Origin: Phascolarctos cinereus
Taxonomy: Eukaryota > Chordata > Mammalia > Diprotodontia > Phascolarctidae
Direction of reading: 5' to 3'
DNA length: 64,000 nucleotides
NCBI RefSeq assembly: GCF_002099425.1
Contig: NW_018344126.1
Location: forward strand, 4,614,501-4,678,500
Position 1 is the first letter of the stretch, and every line of letters starts with the position of its first letter. The notes beneath the pieces are model-generated. The model was not told the DNA's origin. It saw only the letters and a list, made by a program, of their open reading frames with translations, and did no database searches. Position numbers and translations under genes: made by a program. Below, in pieces: positions 21,093 through 31,205 of the stretch.

Positions 21093-21886
21093 TGTTGTGG
21101 TCTGAGAGGTTGAGAGGTTGTGACCCCTCAAAGACCGAATTACAGGATGGGTCGTCTGGAATGAATTCACAGACTCAAGCATTCTTTAAGCCAAGATGGC
21201 AAAGTTTATTGTTATGCTTTTCAGCGGGCAAGGATTCTTAAAGGATCCTGCAACCTTGGAAAGGTTCAGTTACAGTTTATATAGGATAAAATACAATAAA
21301 ACATGTGCCAAATATGCTAACAAGGGGATTCAGGGTGGGATTAGGGAGTGGTTAAGGAGTGGTCAGTTCTTAAAAGAACATGCACTTCTTGTACCTATTG
21401 TGCAAGCTTTTTACCCAGAGTTCACTAGGAAAAGCCCACAAGGAGGGGCCACATGGAGGTATGGTTTTAGGCCTGCTATGTCACTAAGTCAACTAGAGTT
21501 CAGGGTAACTGAGAGTTGTCCAGTCTGCCACCAATCAATGTCTTGTTTGATAAGATAGATGTAGGGAGTATGCATATGTCTTAAGTCTAGAATACAGTTA
21601 ACGAGGAGCCTAGGATGTAGATAATGTGGTAGGGCGGTAGGACAGTATAGTAGTGGGTAAGAATGTCTTTATGACCCAGTGCAAAGCCAGTTTAAACTAA
21701 TAAATCTTTCAGGTGCTGTTTGGAACTGCACCAGGGAGAGAGATAAGGGTCTTGCTGGGACCCACTCATGAGTAATTGCTAAGCACAGGGTCCTTGGGCT
21801 GGGGAGAAACTGTCAGGGACAGTGTTTCTGAGGCTAGGGAGAAATTGGGGTCCAAGTACAAGCACCTAAACACAAACACCCTGTCA
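21093..21886 (-). mobile_element. Solo LTR of an endogenous retrovirus (class I-like)
   Basis: The unit is bounded by TG (21093) and CA (21886) and flanked by the identical 4-bp duplication ATAG at 21089-21092 and 21887-21890. On the minus strand it has the expected order for an LTR: U3, a TATA box (21276-21283), a polyadenylation signal AATAAA (21205-21210) 70 bp later, and a U5 of about 110 bp. No internal viral sequence adjoins it, so it is a solo LTR left by recombination between two LTRs. A 4-bp duplication fits gammaretrovirus-like families. The well-kept ends and duplication suggest a fairly recent fossil. Confidence 0.85.
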
Positions 21887-21890
21887 ATAG

Positions 21891-22310
21891 GATTGTCTCA
21901 ATTTTACAAGGGGGAGGAGAACTTCAAAAAATATCTTTCACTCTTTCAAATGTGAAGGAACCCACAAGCAAGAATATCAAAAAATTCAAAGCATGAATAG
22001 TTGAGAGTGAGGATTGCTATGAGAATCTATATAACTATATATCTATTTAAAGGCCATGCAATATTAATGAGTCAGCACAGAGAACGATGACAGAATCTAA
22101 AGGGACAAAAAGAAAGAGAAAAGCTAGAGGGCACAGTAAGCTTGAGAATAGAGTAGCCAATAGCATCAGAAAATACGCCTAGAGATCCTAGGTATGAAAT
22201 AAAGGATAGAAATTCTGTTCTTGCTGTGTTAACCTTTGACACAATTTTTAAAAGTTCTACTATGTATAGAATTCTGTGCTCAGTACTGGAGGAGATGCCA
22301 AGATTAAACA
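21891..22310. other. Stretch without recognised features
   Basis: No family or coding motif is recognised. Confidence 0.4.
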
Positions 22311-22440
22311 AGAAATCTCAGTATCCCAGAGTTAGAAGGGACCTCAGAGACCATCACTGGACATATCTAAAAAGATATGTCTTCTATAGCAGGCCTAAAA
22401 TGCTGTTTTCCAGTCTTTATTTGAGGAATTATAGTGAGGG
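22310..22440 (-). mobile_element. SINE or L3 3'-end fragment
   Basis: The segment 'gagttagaagggacctcaga' followed by 'gaccatcac' is an antisense end block shared by L3/CR1 3' ends and some marsupial SINEs. The copy breaks off at the pyrimidine tract. Confidence 0.5.
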
Positions 22441-22471
22441 AGAAACATTACTACCTCTACCGCCACCATCG

Positions 22472-22659
22472 CTCCTCCTCCTTCTCCTTCTCCTCCTTCT
22501 CCTTCTCCTTCTCCTCCTCCTCCTCCTCCTCCTCCTCCTCCTCCTCCTCCTCCTCCTCCTCCTCCTCCTCCTCCTTCTTCTTCTTCTTCTTCTTCTTCTT
22601 CTTCTTCTTCTTCTTCTTCTTCTTCTTCTTCTTCTTCTTCTTCTTCTTCCCTTTCTCCT
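22472..22659. repeat. 188-nt pure pyrimidine tract (CTC)n(CTT)n
   Basis: There is no purine on the + strand from 22472 to 22659. The left part is made of CTC/CTT mixtures, the middle is pure (CTC)n and the right is pure (CTT)n. Open frames across it (poly-Leu, poly-Ser/Phe, poly-Arg) are artefacts of the repeat. Confidence 0.97.
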
Positions 22660-22699
22660 GCTTATATTTTTATTTATATTTTTCTTCTCCTTCTTCCAT

Positions 22700-22905
22700 T
22701 TATAGGATGGTTTAAGGTTTGCAGAGCATTTTACAAACAACACTGTGGGGTAGGGACTGTTATTATCCCCATTTTACAGATAATAAAATGGAAGCAGACA
22801 GAGGTTAAGTGAATTTCCTAGAGTTACCCACCTAGTAAATGTCTGAGGCTCTGTTTGTCCTTGGGTTTTTTCTGACTCCAGGTCCAGCGCTCTATCTATT
22901 GCACC
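22700..22905 (-). mobile_element. MIR-like SINE, antisense
   Basis: The blocks 'gcagagcattttacaaacaa', 'ttatccccattttacagat', 'gaggttaagtgaatttcc' and 'ccaggtccagcgctctatct' give the reverse order of a MIR-type SINE. Confidence 0.8.
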
Positions 22906-23072
22906 TATCTTACCCTGGGCAGATGACTTAACCTTGTTTCCCTCACTTTAAAAAATGAGCTAGACAAGGAAATGGCAAAACATTCAAGTATTTTTGTGAA
23001 GAAAACGCCAAATGGGGTCACAAAGAGTTGGACCCAATTGAAAAATGACTGAACAATAAAAATAAAAAACTG
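22906..23072 (+). mobile_element. Marsupial CORE-type SINE, 3' part
   Basis: The order 'gacttaaccttgtttccc', 'aatgagctagacaaggaaat', 'ccaaatggggtcacaaagag', 'aatgactgaacaataaaaat' is the 3' half of the long marsupial SINE seen complete at 42.9 kb. Confidence 0.85.
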
Positions 23073-23129
23073 TCTACTACCTCCTAAAGCAGCCCTATTT
23101 ACTTTTGGAAAGCTCAAATTGTTAGGAAT

Positions 23130-24165
23130 TTTTTTTTATTTTAACTTCATATCAAAGCTAAATCTTACCCTTTTGTAACTTGTACATAATGGTCTAATTT
23201 CTGTCTTCTTGACCAGAATAGGTCTGATCCCTCTTCTGAATGACAGTCTTCAAATATTTGTGGATGGCTGTTATGTTCCCCAGCTAAGTCTTTTCTTTTC
23301 TAGTCTAAATACTCCCTGATTCTCATAAGGCATACTGTCTCCTGGATCCTCTTCAGTTGTTTCAATGTCCTTCCTAAAATGTAATACTCAAAAGTGAACA
23401 CAATACTCCTGATTTGATCTGACCAGGATAGTGTACAATGAGACTATGAGATCCCTACTCTTAAATTTTATGTCACAATGCAGTTTAAGATTATCTTAGC
23501 TTTTGGAAGGAGTGATCACATCACAGTGTTTACTCAGATTTAGCTAGCCATTCACTGAAACCACCAGATTCCTTTTTTGTTTGTTGGTTTTTGGATGAAC
23601 TATTTTATAACTTCACCTTCCCTATCTTGCACTGTTGGGGCTGATATTTTCAATCCAATTATGGGATGTTACATTTATCCTCATTAAATCACATCTTATT
23701 AGATTCAGTCAAACATTCTAGGCTGTCAAGATTTTTTTTTTGACCCTGACTCTATCATCCATCATGTTCACTATTACTCCTGCTTTTCTGTCATCTGCAA
23801 ATTTAAAAAGCATGCCATCTGTGCTTTTACCTAAGTCATTGATAAAAATGCTAAATGGCACAGATTCCTGGAGCAATTTACTAGAGACCTCCTTCCAAGA
23901 TGACAACAAATCATTAATGAACACCCTTTGGGTTCAGTCATTCAACCAGATCGGAACCATCTAACTGTGTTATCATCTAGTCCCATCTCTTCCTCTTGCT
24001 CACAAGAATACTATGAGAGAATTTATCAAGTGCTTTGATAAAATCTAGGTAAACTGCCTGTCACATTTATCTGATCTATCTATCAGTTCAGTAACTGTCA
24101 AAAAAGGAAATTAGTCTAGTCTGGCATGACCTGTTGTTGATGACGCCATGTCAGCTTTTTGTTGC
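23130..24165 (-). mobile_element. CR1/L3 LINE, RT to 3' end
   Basis: On the minus strand, after the 'ggcatgacctgttg' block, the copy runs through RT (QESVPFSIFINDLGKSTDGM then LFKFADDRK; FADD encoded at 23790-23801) into the 3' region ('ctggtcagatcaaatcagga', 'tgtattctt'-like text). It is a continuous stretch of about 1 kb with stops. It matches the L3/CR1 3' ends at 28.6 and 46.9 kb. Confidence 0.75.
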
Positions 24166-24174
24166 TGTTTTTTT

Positions 24175-24560
24175 AAAAATCTCTTTTAAAAATTAATTTG
24201 TTTAAACATCTGTCAACACATGTTCAAATACATAAATAAGAATAAAGAAAAGATAGCACAAGAAAAAATATGCAGGGAAAACAACAAAATAGACCCACAA
24301 AATAACAAATACTTGGACAAAAACTAAACATAAAATAAATAAAATTGGAGCAACGAGCAAAACCAAAACATACCAAGTCTGAGAAAAATTAAGCAGAACA
24401 CTGTAAGAAAGTCATTCTGAATTATTGTACAATAACCACTAAATTAGGGGTGCTCATGGTAGATACCAGAAATAAAATTCTCTGAGTTCAAGAAGTTTAA
24501 AAAAGCAGAGACCTGATAAGTCTCTTTTTTTTGATACAGTTAAATTCCTTCATGTAGCAA
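24175..24560 (-). mobile_element. Possible L1 3' UTR fragment
   Basis: A T-rich left edge is followed by 'aacatctgtcaacacatg' and a long A-rich stretch ('gaaaacaacaaaatagaccc'), a composition like the antisense 3' UTR of the L1 copies in this window. No coding motif supports it. Confidence 0.3.
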
Positions 24561-24575
24561 CAAATGACTCTCTAG

Positions 24576-24628
<53 letters not shown>

Positions 24629-24637
24629 TGTGTGTAG
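24576..24637. repeat. (TG)n microsatellite
   Basis: This is about 60 bp of TG units with one TA interruption. Confidence 0.97.
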
Positions 24638-24639
24638 TG

Positions 24640-26295
24640 CACCTTACTCAAGGAACTGAAATGCAGCTGAGATTGATGTCCGTAAGACAGGACAGAAATC
24701 CTCGATGTATTCTGATCCAAAGACTGTAGGGACTGTGACTTTTTGAAAGGGACAGTCTTCCATTCCTCTTGCCTAAAAAGGAAGGGAGAAGTATTCCATA
24801 AGAAGTGAGGAAGTTGCTCTGAAGGAGGGGGGAGAATGAGAGGTCCTCTACAGAACTACTAAGAAACAGAAGGAGAGTGAAAAAGCAGCCTCAGAGATAG
24901 TCTATTGTGACCACTACTGCTGCCACCTGGATCAGGAGAAGATTATTGCTTATATTATTACTCAACATAGTTATGTGGAAACCATATGAATCATGAGGCA
25001 GAATGGCTGTAGCTCTTTCTATTTGCTAAGAATGAAACTGTCAATGCTCCAAGTTTCCTATCTTTCCCCACTATGACTCTTGTGCTATACTCTATATTCC
25101 AAGATATGAGCCAATATTCCCACCTTCATTTCTTTAAGACTGTATTTGATATGTATTTTCAGAAGAAATTGGTTTCTCAAAGATATCCTTCACTGTGTGC
25201 CTGTGAGGATCCCTAGAGAATTAAATGCAGATGAGGGTGAGGATATAGTCAGCCAAATATACTGAGGAAAAAAAAGTAATAGACTTTGTCTAATTGCTAG
25301 GGATACCATCTGGGGACTCCAGCTGAACAAAAGAGATGTTATTGATACACATTAATATAGCTCCCCAAAAGCAAATTAATCTGAACTGTCAAGAGCCAGT
25401 GGTTTTCTGGAAGGAAGTTTGGTAAATGAGTAGATCATCCCAGTATGACTTTCCATTTGTTTCTTCTGAGACAAGTTTAAAGAACCCCATTTCCCTCTAA
25501 AAGATGTTTACTGATGTGAAGCCTGGCCACAATTTCCTGATGCCTCTACTCTCATATCTCTGCATTTGTAGTAATAGCTTATGTAAAGCTGATATAGTGC
25601 TTGTGGATATGTTCTATAGTCATTTATCCCAGGATACTGGAGAAGAGAGTTCTTCCCTCATTCTGCAGCTGATAAACTGCTACCTCTTTTTGCTCTACTC
25701 TTTATGATTCTGATGAATTACCTAGATGAAAACACTTTCTTCTGCTGCCTCTCCCCACATTCTGATCCCTATCCAGATTTCAACTCATTTCCCTGTGCCT
25801 TCTTGTTCTATCACTGACAAATTGCTCCAAATCCTAGAATTCCTCATATTGCACTTTTCAGCAGGTAGCCTGCCCCCCCTGATCCTTTTTAGAAGGGAGG
25901 AGAGATGCTAGGCAAGTCCAACACTCATCATGGAGGTCATGACACTTTACCACCCTCACTAGAAAAATTCCAGGCTCTCTACAATTCACAGAGGGTGGAC
26001 AACCTCTACTTCCCAACCCTTCTGCCTTTTTTTTAGGTGTCATACTGAATCATCAATCAAGAACCCACGTGAAATTAACCAATCAGAATAAACTCTGTCT
26101 CCATTCTATTGTCAAAGCCCCACCTCTTCCCTGAATGAGCTAAATTTCAGTGAGCCCTGGTCATATGATCTTAGTTTAATGGAATTATCTCTCCACAGGA
26201 ATGGAAAGAACATGTTTAACTGTGTACAATATTTTACTCAGCATAGAAACGATAAAAGCAAAATAACATGTAATAAAACACCTACTGCATAGCTA
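24640..26295. other. Stretch of 1.65 kb without recognised genes
   Basis: No SINE or LINE is certain. The 25,700-26,040 part is pyrimidine-rich and faintly L2-like, but I cannot anchor it. Short frames (for example 25504-25707) lack known motifs. Confidence 0.4.
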
Positions 26296-26307
26296 AGTAT
26301 CCACTAG

Positions 26308-26376
26308 TCCCAGATATATATATGTATATATATACATATATACATATATATATATACACACACACATATATATCTC
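26308..26376. repeat. (TA)n/(CA)n microsatellite
   Basis: Alternating tatata/catata units end in a short CA run. Confidence 0.92.
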
Positions 26377-26726
26377 CCTCATACACTACATCCATAAGTG
26401 TCTCCAAATCCAGAAGACCTAGGATTCATTCGGTTCACTGCATCAATTCCTGCTGGTAGAAATCTGGCTTTGTCCAAAAGACAAGCCATTTTATGATCTT
26501 TCCTCCTTGAGGTTCACTTCATCCATACCACTTATCCAGGTCCTCTTGTAAATGGATAGACTTCAGGTCATTCTTCCTTATTTCTAAAGAATTCCAATAC
26601 CTGGCTTGCAGATATTCTCTGGGGCTAGCTTTGTATTCGTCTTTAGAGGCTTCCCTATAGTTGTTGACGTCCCTTCAAACACCTTTAACTCCCAACTTGT
26701 TTACTTAACAAGATCCATATTCTGGA

Positions 26727-26975
26727 GTTTTCTGGAGCTGATTTGAACCAGCTCATGAGAGTTCATTGTTAAATTTTCAGCATAAGCACTTCCACCTCAG
26801 AAATCAGCAAGTCCTACAAATCAGGGCTTGATTTATTGTTTTGTTGATTGTATGGACTTAAGAAAGTGGATGGAGAAAATGCTAATTAATGGAGATTGAA
26901 CTTAGAGGTTTGTGGTGCATCTATATATTTCCCCAGAGAGCCAGCTGTTAAACATTTATCAGCACACCATTGCCT
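26727..26975 (+). mobile_element. Unassigned repeat family X, copy 1
   Basis: This copy shares a long colinear match with 28,750-29,003: 'ttgttaaattttcag', 'tcctacaaatcagggcttg', 'atttattgttttgttgatt', 'gacttaagaaagtg' and 'gttaaacatttatcagcaca'. It has no coding motif. Orientation is arbitrary, set by the written strand. The right end 'caccactg' in copy 2 could be a weak hAT-type terminus (CAGTGGTG on the other strand), but the left end does not mirror it clearly. Confidence 0.65.
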
Positions 26976-27049
26976 CTGTGCATGTTCACTCCACTTCAGT
27001 CACCCAGAAGAGGTGGTCATGTTTTGAACCTCACAATTACTGGTAAATG

Positions 27050-27150
27050 GGACAAGTACTTAAAAGCTTACTATGTGCCAGGTACTGTGCTAAATGTGGA
27101 GGATATAAATACAAGAAAGGAGAAGGACAATTCCTGCCCTTGATCTTGAA
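27050..27150 (-). mobile_element. L2 LINE 3' tip, antisense
   Basis: The blocks 'cttactatgtgccaggtact', 'gtgctaaatgtgg' and 'caattcctgcccttgat' are the reverse of the L2 tail. Confidence 0.7.
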
Positions 27151-27159
27151 CTCTGAAGT

Positions 27160-27715
27160 CCTCTTCTCTGATCATAATCTTCTTCCAAATACTTTCTATC
27201 TCACTTCTAAACCTATTTGTCTTCATGGCCTCCATTTGATATTTCTCTCTGTTCTCCCAATCCATCAACTGTGTTCTGGTCTCATTGCCCCTTCTTTATG
27301 GTTTTGATCCTTCAATTGAATAGTTCAACTAGGTACTCTTCTCTCTTGAATTGCTTGCTTTTACAATCCTCAACCCTGGGTCACCCATAATTGGCTTTCT
27401 TTACCTCCTAGCCTTATGATACTGAATGTTGTTGGAGGAAATCACACAATCATACTAACTGGAACCACTGCAAATTCACATAATCTCAATTAGGACTTCA
27501 CTTTAGAAGAAACAATGCTCTTATTTTTCCTCAGCTGACTTCCCATCACCATTCTTTCAGCAACTTTTTCAATCTTTCTTTTCTCAAATCCCCAAAGTCA
27601 GCCTCAACTTCTTTTTCTCTGCAGATGTCTCTGACTCCTACTTTGCTGAGGGAAAAAAAGTGTGTATATATGTACATACATATATACACATATATGTATG
27701 TGCATATGTGTGTAT

Positions 27716-27755
<40 letters not shown>

Positions 27756-27940
27756 TCCTTTATCTTCCCTATTCCACTCCTCAAAATCCATCTACATCTT
27801 TACCTACCTCCTCCTTTAGTCTGTGAGGAAGAAATGACCCTTCTTGTCCAAGCCAATACAAAGATTTGGCCTTTGGCCAAGATTTCTCTTTCCTTGTCTC
27901 TGTACTCGTCCATGAAGTCAGGGACTGTGCCATATTGAAA
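27160..27940 (+). mobile_element. L2 LINE ORF2 segment, sense, split by a microsatellite
   Basis: Text such as 'gctggaggaaatcacacaat' (27434; here with 'gttgttgg'), 'ctaactggaaccactgcaaa', 'tctcaattaggacttcactt' and, after the CA tract, 'gaggaagaaatgacccttct' follows the L2 region between endonuclease and reverse transcriptase. It is sense on +, opposite to the tail piece just left of it, so the two are separate insertions. No long frame is open. Confidence 0.65.
27660..27756. repeat. (TATG)n/(CA)n microsatellite
   Basis: TATA/CATA units are followed by about 35 bp of CA. Confidence 0.95.
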
Positions 27941-28220
27941 CTTGGTATCCACAGCACAATCAATGGGAACTACTCAGCCAATCTGATTTAATTAGATTGT
28001 AGTGACTGAATGAAGTAACAGGTTATTTGAAACATTTAAAGAATTTGATTAGATTAATTATATAGCAATTCCTTCAACTTCTTAAGAGTTAGTTACAATT
28101 ATGGTTTTTAATATCCAAATGTATAAAAAATGGTAGCTTTGATTTTAATGTAGATATAAATAGTAACCATTGAAGTCTATAGGTCTTTTTCAGTAGGTAA
28201 ATTTTCAATGGTGAAGTTGA

Positions 28221-28222
<2 letters not shown>

Positions 28223-28308
<86 letters not shown>
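28223..28308. repeat. (CT)43 microsatellite
   Basis: This is a perfect dinucleotide CT run of about 86 bp. The Glu-Arg and Leu-Ser frames that cross it are repeat artefacts. Confidence 0.97.
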
Positions 28309-28309
<1 letters not shown>

Positions 28310-28449
28310 AGAACACAGTGTTTCATCAAGAGAAAGTTGAAGGCAGTTATTAGTATGGTAGAAAGGATTCTATGGCAATTTGTAATTGAACAGCAAACAG
28401 ATAACCTTAATAACAAGAATTTTAAATGGCAGTATTCTTATATAGTATA

Positions 28450-28500
28450 AATAGCAATATAATAATAATAATAAAAAATATAAATAATAATAAATAAATT
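28450..28500. repeat. (TAA)n simple repeat
   Basis: The tract is made of units of 'ataataat' and 'aaataaat'. Confidence 0.85.
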
Positions 28501-28554
28501 GTGCATGTTTGAGAATTGACTGAGAATTTATCTTGTCCCCCACAAATCCAACTA

Positions 28555-29050
28555 AGAAGAGCAACTCAGGGGGAGACATGACAGCTGTATTCAAGTATTT
28601 GAAGGAGAGTCATGTGAAAGAGCAGTAAGACCTATTCTTCTTGGTCCCAGAGAGCAGGCCTAGGTTTAGTATATGGAAGGTGTATGGAAGCAAGTTTAGG
28701 CTCAATGAAAGGGATAATTTCAGGAATGTACTGGAGCCATCACATTTAATTGAACAATCTCATCAAATTTAAAAATCAGCAGCTTGTAAAAGCTGATTGT
28801 TAAATTTTCAGTGTGAGGATTTATACTTAAGAAATTGGAAAATGCTACAAATCAAGGGTTGATTTATTGTTTTGTTGATTATCTAGACTTAAGAAAGTGA
28901 TGGAAAAATGTTAATGCACATTAAACTTAAAAGTGTGTCACATGCAGGGGAGCAGTAAGGGGAAACTAGTTGTTAAACATTTACTTGAACACCACTGGAT
29001 ACATTCCCAAAAATGAGAACCATGCCAAAGTGGAATGAGCTACCTTGGGA
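28555..29050 (+). mobile_element. L3/CR1 LINE 3' end, sense, interrupted by family X
   Basis: Left part: 'gggagacatgacagctgtat', 'tcaagtatttgaaggagag', 'gtcatgtgaaagagcagtaa' and 'ggctcaatgaaagggataat'. Right part after the insert: 'aaagtggaatgagctacctt' and 'gggaaggtggt'. Together they are the standard L3/CR1 3' end, with family X copy 2 in between. Confidence 0.75.
28725..29005 (+). mobile_element. Unassigned repeat family X, copy 2, inside L3
   Basis: This copy is colinear with copy 1 ('tgattgttaaattttcagtg', 'gatttattgttttgttgatt', 'gttgttaaacatttactt'). Because L3 text resumes directly after it, its limits can be placed within a few bases on each side: it is an insertion younger than the L3 copy. 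Confidence 0.7.
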
Positions 29051-29059
29051 AGGTGGTAT

Positions 29060-29700
29060 AAGCCAAATTGGCCTAGTCATACTCTTTGGTCCAGTGATAT
29101 CATTACTCAGTATAGACTTCAAAAGATATAAAAGGACTCATATGTGTGAAATATTTACAGTAGCACTTCTTGTAATAGCAAAGAATTTAAAACAAAGTGG
29201 ATGCCTATGATTTAGGGAATGGCTCAACAAATTATGTTATGTGAATATAATGGAATATTATTAGACTATAAAAGATGACGGAAGGGATGGATTCAGAGAA
29301 ACATGGGAAGACTTGTATGAACTGATGCTGAGTAAAATGAGCAGGACCTGGAGAGTGATTATATTGTGACTCTAACATTGTAAAAGAAAATAGTTCTATT
29401 AAACTTAAGAACTTTGATCAATGCAATGACCAACCCTAACCACTGCTCCAAGAGGCCATCGAGGAATCATGCTTCCCATTTCTGGACAGAAAGATGATGG
29501 ACTAGAGGTAAAGAATGAGCCAGACCTTTTTGGAATCCAATAGATGGATTTGTTTTACTTTATTATGCTTATTTGTTACAAGGCAGGATGTTTTTATGGG
29601 GTGGAGGGGGAGAGGAGGGGGTATTTATGGACATAACAAAAAGAAAGTAATGAAAAGCCTCAAAGAAAAATTTAAAAATACATATAGAAGAGAGCAGACA
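29060..29700 (+). mobile_element. L1 LINE 3' end, sense
   Basis: The + strand follows the L1 ORF2 end and 3' UTR: 'atgtgtgaaatatttacagt', 'ttagggaatggctcaacaaa', 'tataatggaatattattaga', 'gaactgatgctgagtaaaat', 'tgagcaggacctggagagtg', then the 3' UTR ('atgcttatttgttacaagg', 'gtggagggggagagg') and an A-rich end. It is 5'-truncated and diverged. Confidence 0.85.
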
Positions 29701-30044
29701 GAAGTTCAGAGGGAGACATAGATAAGAAAGACAGTTTTAGAATTATGGTGTTGAATTTGTTATATACTTAAATACACACAGCAGTAAATAATAGAAATTC
29801 TTGGTTTTATAGAGTACCCTCTTATCGTATTCTTCTATGTATGTGGAAATGAGCATGTTTGTTGACGTTTTTCAAATTCATATTAATAAAAAAGGAAATT
29901 AAAAATGACATAGATGTATTATGTATCCATCTCTGATCTTTTGAAATATGAAATTTTGGTTAAAATAATATAGACTCAATATATTCTTTCTTTTCCTTAT
30001 ATTGAGAAAGTAATGAGGATAGCTATTGCATTCTAGCAAATAAT

Positions 30045-30215
30045 ATCCTGCCCTGGGAGTCTGGATAGTTAGGTCCTCTTCCTGCCCTTCCTGTATAACC
30101 TTGGGTTAATTGCTTGTACGCACTTCCTTGTCTTTGAAGTAGAGACTTGAAAATACCTACTCATGGAGAACCTCCCAAGGATGTTAGAAGGGTTAATGAG
30201 GTTATAGCCATATGC
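30045..30215 (+). mobile_element. MIR-like SINE
   Basis: The blocks 'tgccctgggagtctggatag', 'ataaccttgggttaattgc', 'aaaatacctactcatgg' and 'ggatgttagaagggttaatg' keep MIR order in a diverged copy. Confidence 0.6.
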
Positions 30216-30435
30216 TATTTTGACCTTCCCCTGAAAAGACTCTATACAACTCCAGTGGGAACTTTTGTATAACAACCAACATCAGAAAGACTCTATACTG
30301 TATTCAGTGCCCTACTTGTAAAAGCTACTAGAATATTATGATAACTTTAGTCATATCCTACTTCTTGAGGCACACAAAAATTCCTGTTTTCAATCTGAAT
30401 TTTCTAATCTGAAGGAATTTTAAAGGAGTAGATAT

Positions 30436-30660
30436 ATAGCTCTAACAAAATAGGGATGGGGATAGAGAACAGATCAGTGATATCACTGGTAAAGGGAATT
30501 CCCTGGTGAGGAAACTTCCTTTATCAGTAGAGATCAATGTAATTCATAGTCTTAGAAAGCTGTCTAGAGTTTTAGTGACTTGTCCAGAATGACATGGTGA
30601 GTAAATGTGAGAGGTACTTGGGCATTTGGACACAGAGCTTATTTCTAAGACTAGCTGTCT
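30436..30660 (-). mobile_element. MAR1-like SINE, antisense
   Basis: The blocks 'tcactggtaaagggaattcc', 'gaaacttcctttatcag', 'agtcttagaaagctgtcta' and 'agtgacttgtccagaatgac' are the reverse of MAR1. Its diagnostic middle ('ctctaagactat..gcagag' in sense) is present. Confidence 0.8.
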
Positions 30661-30714
30661 ATCTAAAAAACTGCATCGTATTATGCCATAATACTATAAT
30701 GAGTTATTAAAATA

Positions 30715-30962
30715 ATAGTTATTATTTATAGAAAAATTTAAGGGTTATAAAACATTTTGCATATATTATCTCATTTTATCCCTACAACAATACTGGGAGG
30801 CAGGTGCTATTATTATTATTACCATTTTATAGATGAGGAAACTGAAGCAGAGATGGGGTTAACTGACTTGTACAGGGTCATGTAGCTAGTAAGTACCTAA
30901 GCTGGTATTCAGATTCAGGTCTTCTTGACTCTGAGTCTATTATTTTATTCCTTGTGCCTCAG
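30715..30962 (-). mobile_element. MIR SINE, antisense, near full length
   Basis: The blocks 'attatctcattttatcccta', 'ttttatagatgaggaaactg', 'tacagggtcatgtagctagt' and 'ttcagattcaggtcttcttg' cover most of MIR in reverse order. Confidence 0.88.
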
Positions 30963-30984
30963 GTGTCTCTCTGTCACTGAGAAA

Positions 30985-31205
30985 CAATGAGGTAGAGTGA
31001 TTAGAGAGTTGGCCTCAGAGTCAAGAAAACATATGTTTGAGTCTCACCTGTAACACACACTAACAGTGTGATCCTGAGTGGGCCATTTAACCTCTTAGTG
31101 CCCAATGCACCTCTCTAAAGCTGTGAGTTGTTGACTATTGCCTTGGTAGAAGGAATCTCCTTAGCAGTGAGTTCCCTAGAGAAATGAAGTCATAGTTCTA
31201 AAAGA
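30985..31205 (+). mobile_element. MAR1-like SINE, near full length
   Basis: It begins with 'gaggtagagtgattagaga', then 'gttggcctcagagtcaagaa', 'tgagtctcacctgtaacac', 'gtgtgatcctgagtgggcc' and the MAR1 middle 'ctctctaaagctgtgagttg', ending 'gagttccctagagaaatgaa' and an A-rich tail. It lies 25 bp from an antisense MIR and about 0.3 kb from an antisense MAR1. Confidence 0.85.

Noticed and set aside
21196-21558. 120-codon open frame
   Set aside because: It runs through the solo LTR against its orientation; it is not a gene.
22226-22743. Open frames with poly-Leu, poly-Ser/Phe and poly-Arg runs
   Set aside because: They exist only because a trinucleotide repeat stays open in all frames; there is no motif outside the repeat.
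28089-28450. Glu-Arg and Leu-Ser repeat frames
   Set aside because: They are translations of the (CT)n tract.
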